Positions 1 to 7,214 of a DNA stretch of 64,000 nt are shown here, piece by piece. The notes under the pieces were generated by a model that was not told the origin of the DNA, searched no databases, and saw nothing but the letters and a program-made list of their open reading frames with translations. This DNA is from an uncultured Bacteroidales bacterium. GTDB lineage: Bacteria; Bacteroidota; Bacteroidia; Bacteroidales; UBA932. The position numbers were made by a program, and so were the translations under genes. The stretch covers positions 21,359 through 85,358 of the forward strand of contig ONJB01000003.1 of NCBI GenBank assembly GCA_900318015.1. The letters run 5' to 3'. Numbering within the stretch: position 1 is the stretch's first letter; the number at the start of each line of letters is the position of its first letter.

Positions 1-59
1 TGTTCTACAACATGAAGGAACTCAGCCGCTGCACCATGATTACCTCCATCAAGGAGTAA
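1..59 (+). CDS. C-terminal end of an unidentified protein (partial)
   Basis: Only the last 18 codons are in the window, read from base 3 and ending ...RCTMITSIKE before the TAA at 57-59. This is too little to assign a family. It lies 81 bases upstream of the wbpD-like gene in the same direction, so it is probably another gene of the polysaccharide locus. That is an inference from position only. Confidence 0.4.
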   Translation, partial: FYNMKELSRCTMITSIKE

Positions 60-91
60 TCACCTGGCCGACTGAAATCACTTTTACAGCG

Positions 92-118
92 TAGCCGGGG
101 CCTATTGTGCCCCGGCTA
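92..118. repeat. perfect 10-bp intergenic inverted repeat
   Basis: TAGCCGGGGC at 92-101 and GCCCCGGCTA at 109-118 form a perfect 10-bp stem around the loop CTATTGT. It sits in the 81-base gap between the truncated first gene and the wbpD-like gene. No T-run follows on either strand, so it is not a standard intrinsic terminator. It may be an RNA structure in the leader of the next gene or a REP-like unit. Confidence 0.5.
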
Positions 119-140
119 TGTTGGAAAAAAGAGCCTGGCA

Positions 141-701
141 ATGCAGGACTACTTCGTTCACGAAAGCAGTTATGTCGACGATGGCGTGACCATCGGCGCG
201 GGAACGAAGATTTGGCATTTCTGCCATATTCAACAAGGAGCCGTCATCGGGCGCAACTGTTCGTTGGGACAGAATGTCAATGTCGCGAACAACGTCCGGA
301 TCGGAGACGGCGTCCGTATCCAGAACAACGTATCCATCTACGAAGGCGTAGAGCTGGAGGATCACGTATTCTGCGGCCCGTCGTGCGTATTCACGAATGT
401 GAGTACCCCGAGGGCGCATTTTCCGGTGCATGGCGCGTACGTGCGTACGCGCGTACGCGAGGGAGCTTCCCTGGGCGCCAATTGCACTATCGTTTGCGGC
501 CATACTGTAGGCCGCGCGGCGATGATCGCCGCCGGTGCCGTGGTGACACGGGATGTGAAAGATTATGCTTTGATGGCCGGGGTACCGGCCAGGCAGATAG
601 GGTGGGTGTGCGAATGCGGCCGTCGTCTGGACGGATCTTACGCGTGCGCGTGCGGGAGAAAGTACCGGCTGGTCGGGGAAAACCTCGAGAAAGCCGAGTG
701 A
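141..701 (+). CDS. wbpD: WbpD-like UDP-3-amino-glucuronate N-acetyltransferase
   Basis: This 186-residue left-handed beta-helix acyltransferase has hexapeptide repeats from about residue 14 to 155 ([43 protein letters not shown]). The segment [19 protein letters not shown] is typical of WbpD proteins. The tail carries two Cys-x-Cys pairs (WVCECG and YACACG) that could bind zinc. Family members acetylate the 3-amino group of UDP-GlcNAc3NA using acetyl-CoA in the cytoplasm. The ATG at 141 is preferred because the frame upstream opens only with a TTG at 105 and the family starts near this Met. The next gene is the matching WbpE-like aminotransferase, which supports the assignment. Confidence 0.85.
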   Translation: MQDYFVHESSYVDDGVTIGAGTKIWHFCHIQQGAVIGRNCSLGQNVNVANNVRIGDGVRIQNNVSIYEGVELEDHVFCGPSCVFTNVSTPRAHFPVHGAYVRTRVREGASLGANCTIVCGHTVGRAAMIAAGAVVTRDVKDYALMAGVPARQIGWVCECGRRLDGSYACACGRKYRLVGENLEKAE

Positions 702-702
702 T

Positions 703-741
703 GTCATTCTGAGGAGGCCGTGAGGCCGACGAAAGAATCTC
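703..741. repeat. short palindromic repeat with GTCATTCT and AGAATCTC ends
   Basis: The sequence begins GTCATTCT at 703 and ends AGAATCTC at 741, so its outer ends (ATTCT/AGAAT) pair. Inside is a second small hairpin, GGCC-GTGA-GGCC, at 716-727. It starts two bases after the stop of the wbpD-like gene and lies just upstream of the wbpE-like gene. Its GTCAT and AATCTC ends match those of the in-gene elements at 1307 and 1832, so it may be a single-hairpin relative. No function is evident. Confidence 0.55.
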
Positions 742-790
742 ACAATCAACGAGTTGCTTGCTTTTTAATAGGGCGAGCATTGGCGAAGCC

Positions 791-2029
791 ATGGAATTTA
801 GAGATCTCAAGAAGCAGTATCAGGTCCTCCGCGAGGAAATGGACCGGGCCGTCCTGGACGCGATGGCGTCCGGCGCCTATATCATGGGCCCGCAAGTTCG
901 GGCGTTAGAACAGCAGTTGGCGGAATACGTCGGGGTCAAGCATTGTCTGACCTGTGCGAACGGGACGGATGCCCTCACCCTGGCTCTCAAGGCTTGGGGC
1001 ATCGGACCCGGTGATGCCGTGTTCGTCCCGGACTTCACATTCTTCTCTTCGGCCGAGGTCGTGCCGCTTGAAGGCGCTGAGCCGGTTTTCGTAGATGTTT
1101 GCGAGGAGACGTTCACCATCGATGCCGCTGATTTGGAGCGTGCGGTGGAGGATGTCCTTTCGGAAGGAAGGCTGCGTCCCCGTGTGGTCGTCGCCGTGGA
1201 CCTGTTTGGCCTCCCGGCCGATTACCAGGCGATCCGGTCGGTGGCCGACCGTTATGGACTCCTGGTCCTGGAAGACGGGGCGCAGGGTTTCGGCGGAACT
1301 ATTCAGATGGCCGATCAGGTCGGCCATGACGGGAACGTCATTCCCGGCTTGACCGGGAATCTCAGAGCCTGCAGTTTCGGCGATATCGCGACGACATCCT
1401 TCTTCCCTGCCAAGCCTTTGGGCTGCTACGGAGACGGTGGCGCCGTGTTCACGGACAATGACGAATGGGCGGCGCTGATCGCGTCGTACCGGGTGCACGG
1501 GAAAGGGACGTTCAAGTACGACAACGTCCGTATTGGCCTGAACTCCCGGCTGGATACGGTCCAGGCGGCGGTCCTGCAGGTGAAGCTCAAAGCATTCGCA
1601 GAATACGAGCTGGACGCGGTGAACGAGGTTGCTGCCCGCTACACGGAACTCCTGCAAGGGCTGGCGACGCCGGTTATTCCGGCGGGTTACCGATCCAGTT
1701 GGGCGCAGTATACCGTCCGTTTCGCTTCTCGCGAGCAGCGCGATGCCGTCCAGGCCGCCCTCAAGGCCGATGGTATCCCGGCGATGGTCTATTACCCGAA
1801 GCCGCTGCACCGGCAGGCGGCGTTTGACAAGACCCCCGATCAGGTCGGGGGTGACGGAAAGAACGTCATTCAGGGTAACGGGAAGAACGTCATTCCCGGC
1901 TTGACCGGGAATCTCTGCCCCGTGGCAACGTCGTTGTGCGAGCGTGTGCTGTCGTTGCCTTTGCATCCGTATATGGGTCTCGAAGAAATCGAGACGGTGT
2001 GTAACGCAATTCGAAAAGCCCTTCGATGA
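791..2029 (+). CDS. wbpE: WbpE-like PLP aminotransferase with two in-frame repeat insertions
   Basis: This 412-residue DegT/DnrJ/EryC1/StrS aminotransferase is expected to place the 3-amino group on UDP-3-keto-GlcNAcA, using glutamate and PLP. It starts MEFRDLKKQYQ and has the substrate motif CANGTDAL. The PLP lysine is K208 in SFFPAKPLGCYGDGG. Compared with WbpE, two foreign segments are present: residues 173-191 (MADQVGHDGNVIPGLTGNL) and residues 348-375. Both derive from a palindromic DNA element, and native sequence resumes directly after each. ATG 791 is chosen over the in-frame TTG at 758, which lies beside the intergenic repeat. The stop overlaps the ATG of the next gene. Whether the enzyme is active with both inserts is unknown. 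Confidence 0.88.
   Translation: MEFRDLKKQYQVLREEMDRAVLDAMASGAYIMGPQVRALEQQLAEYVGVKHCLTCANGTDALTLALKAWGIGPGDAVFVPDFTFFSSAEVVPLEGAEPVFVDVCEETFTIDAADLERAVEDVLSEGRLRPRVVVAVDLFGLPADYQAIRSVADRYGLLVLEDGAQGFGGTIQMADQVGHDGNVIPGLTGNLRACSFGDIATTSFFPAKPLGCYGDGGAVFTDNDEWAALIASYRVHGKGTFKYDNVRIGLNSRLDTVQAAVLQVKLKAFAEYELDAVNEVAARYTELLQGLATPVIPAGYRSSWAQYTVRFASREQRDAVQAALKADGIPAMVYYPKPLHRQAAFDKTPDQVGGDGKNVIQGNGKNVIPGLTGNLCPVATSLCERVLSLPLHPYMGLEEIETVCNAIRKALR
1307..1363 (+). repeat. two-hairpin palindromic element, copy 1, in frame inside wbpE-like gene
   Basis: Hairpin 1 is ATGGCCGA (1307-1314), loop TCAGG, TCGGCCAT (1320-1327). A 12-base spacer GACGGGAACGTC follows. Hairpin 2 is ATTCCCGG (1340-1347), loop CTTGA, CCGGGAAT (1353-1360), then CTC. 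Read as units, each hairpin is GTCAT-stem-CYTGA-stem-AT. The two lie in inverted orientation, the layout of a REP doublet. The element is 57 bases, exactly 19 codons, and adds 19 residues between GGTIQ and RACSFGD of the aminotransferase. Confidence 0.85.
1832..1915 (+). repeat. two-hairpin palindromic element, copy 2, with internal 24-bp duplication
   Basis: Hairpin 1 is ACCCCCGA (1832-1839), loop TCAGG, TCGGGGGT (1845-1852). Its stem differs from copy 1 at three positions on each arm, and every change is matched by its partner. Hairpin 2, ATTCCCGG/CCGGGAAT (1892-1912), and the closing CTC are identical to copy 1. The spacer is longer because of an imperfect 24-base tandem duplication that encodes GDGKNVIQ and then GNGKNVIP. 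The whole element is 84 bases, or 28 codons, in the same reading frame as copy 1, 468 bases downstream in the same gene. Confidence 0.85.
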
Positions 2030-3207
2030 TCCTTTTCTGGCGCAAGAAACCCTGGGTCGATCTCCAGCATGAGGAGGAGTTCATTCCGAAGAACTACTCC
2101 GAGCGCGGGGTTGATACCGGCGCCAAGCTGGAGGATCAGTTGGTCGGGAACGTCGACCTGGAAAGGATCTTCTATGCCACGGAGTCCATGGACCTGAGGG
2201 CCAGCATGGCGTGGCTGGAGAAGCATCAGGAGGAGTTTGACGAGACAACGTTCATCGTCAATACGGATGACGGAAATGCCCTGGATGCACTCAAGGGGCA
2301 TCATCCTAGGCTGATTATCAACAAGATGGGCCTGACCCGCATCCGGCACTTGAACACCTTCCTGAACAAGGCGAACGAGGCGTTGGTGGATGGTGGCTAC
2401 CTGTTGTGCCACTCTCGGACTTCCAGCCTCAAGCGGGCGATTTTTATCAAGCGGCATCCTGGGCTTATCGGCAAGGTCCTCTATGCCTTCCATTACCTGT
2501 GGCACCGGATTATCGCCCGGCTGAAGTTGACCCGCTGGTTCTATATGTGGGTGACCAAGGGCAAGAACCGCAGTTATCCGCGCGTGGAGCTCCTGGGGCG
2601 CATGTACCGGGCCGGATTCGAGGTCGTGGACGAGCGCTTCCACCAGGGCGAGTTCTTCATCCTGGGCCAGAAGTTCCGCAAGCCCATCTGGGACGACGAT
2701 CCTACCTTCGGCGCCCTCGTCAAACTGAACCGCGTGGGATACAAGGGAAACATGATCGGCGTATACAAGTTCCGGACGATGTTTCCGTATTCCGAGTACC
2801 TGCAGCCGTATATCCTCGAGCACGAGGGCCTGCAGAAGGGCGGGAAGTTCGCGCATGATTATCGCGTGAATTTCTGGGGGCGGAAGCTCCGCTCCAGCTG
2901 GCTGGACGAACTGCCCATGTTCATCAACGTCCTGAAGGGGCAGATGAAACTCGTGGGCGTGCGGCCGCTCAGCCGGTCGTATTTCAAGCTCTATACGCCG
3001 GAGATGCAGGCGCTGCACATTAGCGTCAAGCCGGGACTCCTCCCGCCGTTCTATTACGACAAGAAGACCCCCGAGACCCTGGAGGAGATCCAGGAATCGG
3101 AAAAGAGATATATCGAAGCCTATCACCAGCACCCCTTCGCCACCGACTGGCGGTATTTCTGGGGGACGATCGGCAACATTTTGTTCAAGCATAAAAGATC
3201 ACATTAG
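2026..3207 (+). CDS. sugar-phosphate transferase (WcaJ/PglC-type domain) with an extra N-terminal domain
   Basis: The C-terminal part of this 393-residue protein matches bacterial sugar transferases that move a sugar phosphate from a nucleotide sugar to undecaprenyl phosphate and so start a repeat unit. KFRTM is followed by LDELPMFINVLKGQMKLVGVRPLS, with the catalytic Asp-Glu pair at about D294-E295. Residues 1 to about 225 are a separate soluble-looking domain that vaguely resembles a SAM-dependent methyltransferase. The membrane re-entrant helix that normally precedes the catalytic domain is not visible; only an amphipathic stretch (LWHRIIARLKLTRWFYMWV) is present. It is probably the initiating transferase, being the only one in the window. 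It overlaps the wbpE-like stop (ATGA). Confidence 0.75.
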   Translation: MILFWRKKPWVDLQHEEEFIPKNYSERGVDTGAKLEDQLVGNVDLERIFYATESMDLRASMAWLEKHQEEFDETTFIVNTDDGNALDALKGHHPRLIINKMGLTRIRHLNTFLNKANEALVDGGYLLCHSRTSSLKRAIFIKRHPGLIGKVLYAFHYLWHRIIARLKLTRWFYMWVTKGKNRSYPRVELLGRMYRAGFEVVDERFHQGEFFILGQKFRKPIWDDDPTFGALVKLNRVGYKGNMIGVYKFRTMFPYSEYLQPYILEHEGLQKGGKFAHDYRVNFWGRKLRSSWLDELPMFINVLKGQMKLVGVRPLSRSYFKLYTPEMQALHISVKPGLLPPFYYDKKTPETLEEIQESEKRYIEAYHQHPFATDWRYFWGTIGNILFKHKRSH

Positions 3208-3209
3208 AT

Positions 3210-4082
3210 ATGGCAGAAGAAAAGTGGGACGTTGTCATCAAACCGAAAGACAACCTCTTCTCGGTGGATTTCAGAGAGCTTTGGCGTTACCGTGACTTGT
3301 GTTCCCTGTTTGTCAAGCGTAACATCATCACCCAGTACAAGCAGACCATCCTGGGGCCGGCCTGGTTCGTCATCCAACCGGCTCTTACGGTCATCATGTA
3401 TATGATCGTATTCGGTGGTATCGCCGGGATCCCTACGGACGGAGTTCCCCGGCCATTGTTCTACCTGGCCGGTACTTGCATGTGGACCTATTTCTCCGGC
3501 TGCCTGACCAAGACTTCGAACACTTTCGTTTCGAATTCTGGCATTTTTGGAAAGGTGTATTTCCCGAGGATGATCATGCCGATCGCGGACGTGATCAGCA
3601 ATCTGCTTAAATTGGCGACCCAATTCGGTTTTTTCGTCATTGTGTACATCGTGTACGCGATTGTGGATTCTTCCTGTCAGGCCCACCTGACTTGGTATGC
3701 GTTGCTGTTCCCGCTGCTGATTGTCATGATGGCGGGCCTCGCCCTGGGTTTCGGTTTCATCATTTCCTCCATGACGACCAAGTACCGCGATCTCCAGGTC
3801 CTGTTTTCTTTCATCATTTCCCTGTGGATGTATGGGACCCCGATCGTGTATCCGCTCAGTCAGACGAATGGAATGGTGTGGTTGGGAATCCCGGTCCATA
3901 AGCTCATGTGCCTGAATCCCGTCACCCCCGTCATCGAGGCCTTCAAGTACGGTTTCCTCGGGGCCGGTGAATTCGTGGGCTGGCGCTGGCTCATCTACAG
4001 CTTCGTCTTCATGTGTGTGTTATTGACCTTCGGCATCGTGGTGTTCAACAAGGTGCAGAAGAGTTTCATGGATACGGTGTAA
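3210..4082 (+). CDS. wzm: Wzm-like polysaccharide ABC exporter permease
   Basis: This 290-residue ABC-2 permease has about six hydrophobic segments, beginning after the amphipathic LFVKRNIITQYKQTILGPAWFVIQP that is characteristic of Wzm/TagG proteins. The segment YFPRMIMPIADVISNLLK and the late MYGTPIVYPLSQ also fit the family. It should sit in the inner membrane and export a lipid-linked polysaccharide together with the ATPase encoded at 15195. The two partners are usually adjacent; here about 11 kb of glycosyltransferase and decoration genes lie between them. The gene starts two bases after the preceding stop. Confidence 0.92.
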   Translation: MAEEKWDVVIKPKDNLFSVDFRELWRYRDLCSLFVKRNIITQYKQTILGPAWFVIQPALTVIMYMIVFGGIAGIPTDGVPRPLFYLAGTCMWTYFSGCLTKTSNTFVSNSGIFGKVYFPRMIMPIADVISNLLKLATQFGFFVIVYIVYAIVDSSCQAHLTWYALLFPLLIVMMAGLALGFGFIISSMTTKYRDLQVLFSFIISLWMYGTPIVYPLSQTNGMVWLGIPVHKLMCLNPVTPVIEAFKYGFLGAGEFVGWRWLIYSFVFMCVLLTFGIVVFNKVQKSFMDTV

Positions 4083-4124
4083 ATGCTTCCGGATTAGCAG
4101 GTGGTGTCAATTGTGGCTGACGCA

Positions 4125-5048
4125 ATGGGTTTTGTCTATACGATTATCGTCCCGCATAAGAATATGCCGGACCTGTTGCAGCGTTGCTTGGATTCGATTC
4201 CCGAACGGGATGATATCCAGGTAATCGTTGTCGATGACGATAGCGACCCTTCCCGGGTGGATTTCGGCCATTTCCCCGGTGCAGGCAGGAAGAATCTGGA
4301 GGTTGTTTTCGACAAACAGGGGCGAGGTCTTGGGAATGTGAGAAATGTGGGACTGGATCATGCCCGGGGGAAATGGGTCCTCTTTTGTGATGCGGACGAT
4401 TTCTTCGCAGAAGATTTTCCCGCTATCTTGGATGAGATGGCCGAAGCGGAAGAGGATCTGGTCTTTTTCGGTGTCCGATCCGTTTTGTCAGAAAATCCGG
4501 CTATTCCCGCACCTCGGACGAAGTACGTGAATGAGTATATTTGGGGTTATCTGCACAATGATCACGATGAAAGTAACCTTCGTTACTGTTTCCCGATTGT
4601 GATGTGTAAATTATTCCGAAGGGAAATAATCGAGAGACATTCTATTCGTTGCAGTGAAACCCATTGGGGGAGCGATATTTATTTTTCGGCCCAATACGCG
4701 TGCGTATCCCCCCGGATCAGGGTGACAGAAAAGATCGGATACGTGATCACCGTCAGGCAGGGTTCGTTGATCTCCAATTTTTGCGGCACCCGGGCGGAAG
4801 TTGCGGACCGGTTGCAGGAGGCCTTGAAGGCAGAGCGGCTCTATGCCCAGTATCACCTTCCAAAACCAAAGTCAGGCTACCTGTCCAATCTGTTTCTGTG
4901 GATAACCTACAAAAAGCATGGTTTCCTGTGGTGTTTGAGGGCTTGTCTTTCGTTCTTGTTCCGGCCGTACTTGTTCAAGGCGATGTCCTTGTTCCTGATT
5001 AAGAGATTGGCGTACAAAACAGGCTTAAAAAAAAGCCACCGGAAATAG
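4125..5048 (+). CDS. GT2 family glycosyltransferase
   Basis: This 307-residue GT-A protein has the N-terminal fold YTIIVPHKNMPDLLQRCLDSI, the nucleotide-binding VIVVDDDSD and the metal-binding FCDADDFF. The region DHARGKWVLF fits GT2 enzymes of capsule loci. The C-terminus is basic with hydrophobic stretches (FLWCLRACLSFLFRPYLF) that could associate with the membrane. ATG 4125 is preferred to the in-frame GTG at 4101 because family members start just before the first beta strand. The donor and acceptor sugars cannot be read from the sequence. Confidence 0.85.
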   Translation: MGFVYTIIVPHKNMPDLLQRCLDSIPERDDIQVIVVDDDSDPSRVDFGHFPGAGRKNLEVVFDKQGRGLGNVRNVGLDHARGKWVLFCDADDFFAEDFPAILDEMAEAEEDLVFFGVRSVLSENPAIPAPRTKYVNEYIWGYLHNDHDESNLRYCFPIVMCKLFRREIIERHSIRCSETHWGSDIYFSAQYACVSPRIRVTEKIGYVITVRQGSLISNFCGTRAEVADRLQEALKAERLYAQYHLPKPKSGYLSNLFLWITYKKHGFLWCLRACLSFLFRPYLFKAMSLFLIKRLAYKTGLKKSHRK

Positions 5049-5066
5049 ACGATTAACTATTGTTTC

Positions 5067-5660
5067 ATGCGTTTGCTGCATCCCCGTCGAATTTGGAGAT
5101 CTTTCCTCCGCAAGCTGCGGAACGGGTTGTTTGTGCTTCGATGCCGGTTCAGACACGTGGATTGCCGGTTGGGGAAATATTGCAGGCTGGAAGGTTGCCG
5201 TGTTTTTGTCCGGGATAGTGGTGGCCGGATTGTCATAGCAGACAATTGCAACATTCGAAACTGCACTTTTGCTTTTTATGGAGAAGGTGGATCGATTGTC
5301 GTCGGAGAGTCTACGACGATCAATGCACGTCGGGATGCCAGGACAGGTCTTTGTGTCAAAGACGCTACCTCTATCCGTATCGGGGAGCGGGGACTCATTT
5401 CCAATTCCGTGGAGATAGCGACGACCGATTGGCATCGGATCGTGGATGAGAATGACAATATGCTGAATGTCAACCAGGATGTGCATATCGCAGAACATGT
5501 CTGGATTTGCAGGAGAGTGCTCATCGGGAAAGGTGTTTCCATCGGCAGCGATTCCGTTATCGGCGCCTGCAGCGTCGTGACGAAATCCGTTCCGGACAGT
5601 CATGTTCTCATCGCTGGAAATCCGGCGAGCGTAAAGAAGCCGATCCATAACTGGAAGTGA
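5067..5660 (+). CDS. hexapeptide-repeat acyltransferase
   Basis: The protein has 197 residues. An N-terminal basic stretch is followed by a left-handed beta-helix with imperfect hexapeptides (IVIADNCNIRNCTF, SIVVGESTTINA, SIRIGERGLISN, VLIGKGVSIGSDSVIGACSVVTKSV). It ends in the usual IAGNPASVKK. TTDWHRIVD corresponds to the catalytic-histidine region of sugar O-acetyltransferases of this group. It probably acetylates a sugar of the polysaccharide, but the substrate is not known. A gap of 101 bases (5661-5761) follows, in which I see no gene, promoter or terminator. Confidence 0.8.
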   Translation: MRLLHPRRIWRSFLRKLRNGLFVLRCRFRHVDCRLGKYCRLEGCRVFVRDSGGRIVIADNCNIRNCTFAFYGEGGSIVVGESTTINARRDARTGLCVKDATSIRIGERGLISNSVEIATTDWHRIVDENDNMLNVNQDVHIAEHVWICRRVLIGKGVSIGSDSVIGACSVVTKSVPDSHVLIAGNPASVKKPIHNWK

Positions 5661-5761
5661 TTATGGATAACTTCGGTTTTGAAGAGAGTACTTAAGTGGG
5701 AACAGTATCATTTCTGGGTGACTGACAAACCTTGCACGGTTTAGCGAGTTAAGAGATAGTT

Positions 5762-6217
5762 ATGTACAACAACAGAGTCGTAGTCTACACTTCCGGAACG
5801 TTCGACATGTTTCATTCCAATCATCTGAAGATGATCGAGTACGCCCGTGGACTGGGCGATACGCTCATCGTGGGCGTGAGTACCGACGAACTGGTGGCGA
5901 GCTACAAGAATCCGCCTATCATCCCGTTCGAGGAGCGGATCGCCATCATCAAGGCGCTCAAGTATCCGGACATTGTGATCCCGCAGCGGACGCTGGACCA
6001 TACCGAGGCAGTGAAGAAGATGAACATTGATGTGTTCGTCGTCGGGGACGACTGGGTCGGGAAGTATGACTACCTGAAGGAGCTCGGTGTGACTGTGTTT
6101 TACTTCCCGCGGGGCGAGGGTGCTTCGACAACTGAAATCAAGAAAACGATTCTGGAGCGGTATGAAGGGACCATCCGCGCAATCGATCATCAACCCAATC
6201 CGGATGTGGTGAAATGA
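5762..6217 (+). CDS. tagD: TagD-like glycerol-3-phosphate cytidylyltransferase
   Basis: This 151-residue nucleotidyltransferase has the family motif as TSGTFDMFHSNHLKMI (the HxxH of HxGH-type enzymes) and the signature RGEGASTTEIKK, close to the RTEGISTT of CTP:glycerol-3-phosphate cytidylyltransferases. It would make CDP-glycerol (or a related CDP-polyol) from CTP in the cytoplasm. Length matches TagD (about 130-150 residues). The context is decisive: a CDP-glycerol glycerophosphotransferase-like gene follows three genes later. The four genes overlap or nearly abut, suggesting one module for a glycerol-phosphate decoration or backbone. Confidence 0.85.
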   Translation: MYNNRVVVYTSGTFDMFHSNHLKMIEYARGLGDTLIVGVSTDELVASYKNPPIIPFEERIAIIKALKYPDIVIPQRTLDHTEAVKKMNIDVFVVGDDWVGKYDYLKELGVTVFYFPRGEGASTTEIKKTILERYEGTIRAIDHQPNPDVVK

Positions 6218-7203
6218 CCCTCTCCATCATCATACCTGTCTATAACACGGAAGCCACTCTTCCGCTCTGTATTGACAGTATCCTGTCCCAAAGTTTCACG
6301 GACTTCGAGCTCTTGCTGGTCGATGACGGAAGCAAGGATGGGAGCAGGGCCGTCTGTGACAGATATGCGGAGAAGGATTCCCGCGTCCGCGTTTTCCACC
6401 AAAAGAACGGCGGCTGTAGTTCGGCGAGGAATAAAGGGCTGGACCATGTATCGGGAGAATGGGTTTATTTTGTCGATTCCGATGATGTAGTCCTTCCCGG
6501 GGGACTGCAGACGCTTGTGGATTGTATCCGTGAAGATGTTGATATCGTGATGGCGGGTTTTGAGCGGTCCGATGAAGACGGAAACATATTCTATCGGGTG
6601 GAGGATCGGATTACGACACTGTTTGATAAGCGGGAATCATTGTCCACTTTGTATGAAAGGTATGAGAAGTATTATGATTACCTTGGCTACTGTTGGATGA
6701 GGTTGTTCCGGAACAGAATCATTCAGAAGTACCATCTCCGGTTCGATACGGATATCCGGATCAAGGAGGATTCTTTGTTTATAGTCCAGTATCTTTGCCG
6801 ATCCAACGGTGTCACGGTATTCACATTGACTCCGGTATATAAATACTGCATGCGGAAGGATAGCCTGATGGGTGAATACATGCGGGAAATCAATGATTCT
6901 TTCGTGGATCCTTTATTTTCGTTGCAGAAGATGAAACATGAGATTGCGTCCTGTTTTTCTCCTTGCAGCGAGTTGGTCTTTATCGCCAACGAAGGGATTT
7001 GGATCAGGTATCACAAGCTTCTGGCCAGGATGAGGAAACACGGGATCAGCGACGATGGGTTGCGTCGTAAGATGGAGAGCATCGTTAAAAAAGAGTTGAA
7101 GTTCGGTTTTTTTGTTAGAAAGAAACTGAAGAAAATTAAGCGGATCATGCAAGGCTGGTGTTCTGAGCGGAAGATTTGCAGGTTGTGCAGAACGGCAGCG
7201 TAG
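6214..7203 (+). CDS. GT2 family glycosyltransferase
   Basis: This 329-residue protein has the classic GT2 start LSIIIPVYNTEATLPLCIDSILSQSF, then LLLVDDGSKDGS and the metal site FVDSDDVVL. NGGCSSARNKGLD is the usual SSARN segment. The C-terminus is strongly basic (FFVRKKLKKIKR), as in many membrane-associated GT2 enzymes. Its ATG overlaps the stop of the cytidylyltransferase gene (ATGA), placing it in the glycerol-phosphate module. Base composition is visibly more A+T-rich than the flanking genes, which suggests separate acquisition. The sugar specificity is unknown. Confidence 0.88.
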   Translation: MTLSIIIPVYNTEATLPLCIDSILSQSFTDFELLLVDDGSKDGSRAVCDRYAEKDSRVRVFHQKNGGCSSARNKGLDHVSGEWVYFVDSDDVVLPGGLQTLVDCIREDVDIVMAGFERSDEDGNIFYRVEDRITTLFDKRESLSTLYERYEKYYDYLGYCWMRLFRNRIIQKYHLRFDTDIRIKEDSLFIVQYLCRSNGVTVFTLTPVYKYCMRKDSLMGEYMREINDSFVDPLFSLQKMKHEIASCFSPCSELVFIANEGIWIRYHKLLARMRKHGISDDGLRRKMESIVKKELKFGFFVRKKLKKIKRIMQGWCSERKICRLCRTAA

Positions 7204-7214
7204 TCACACGTGAA

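Noticed and set aside
92-118. Hairpin as an intrinsic terminator of the truncated first gene
   Set aside because: No T-run follows the stem on either strand; the bases after it on the plus strand are TGTTGGAAAAAA.
1307-1915. The foreign segments of the aminotransferase as a frameshift or assembly artefact
   Set aside because: Both inserts are multiples of three, the reading frame and family motifs continue on each side, and a near-identical copy occurs at 48901 in another intact gene.
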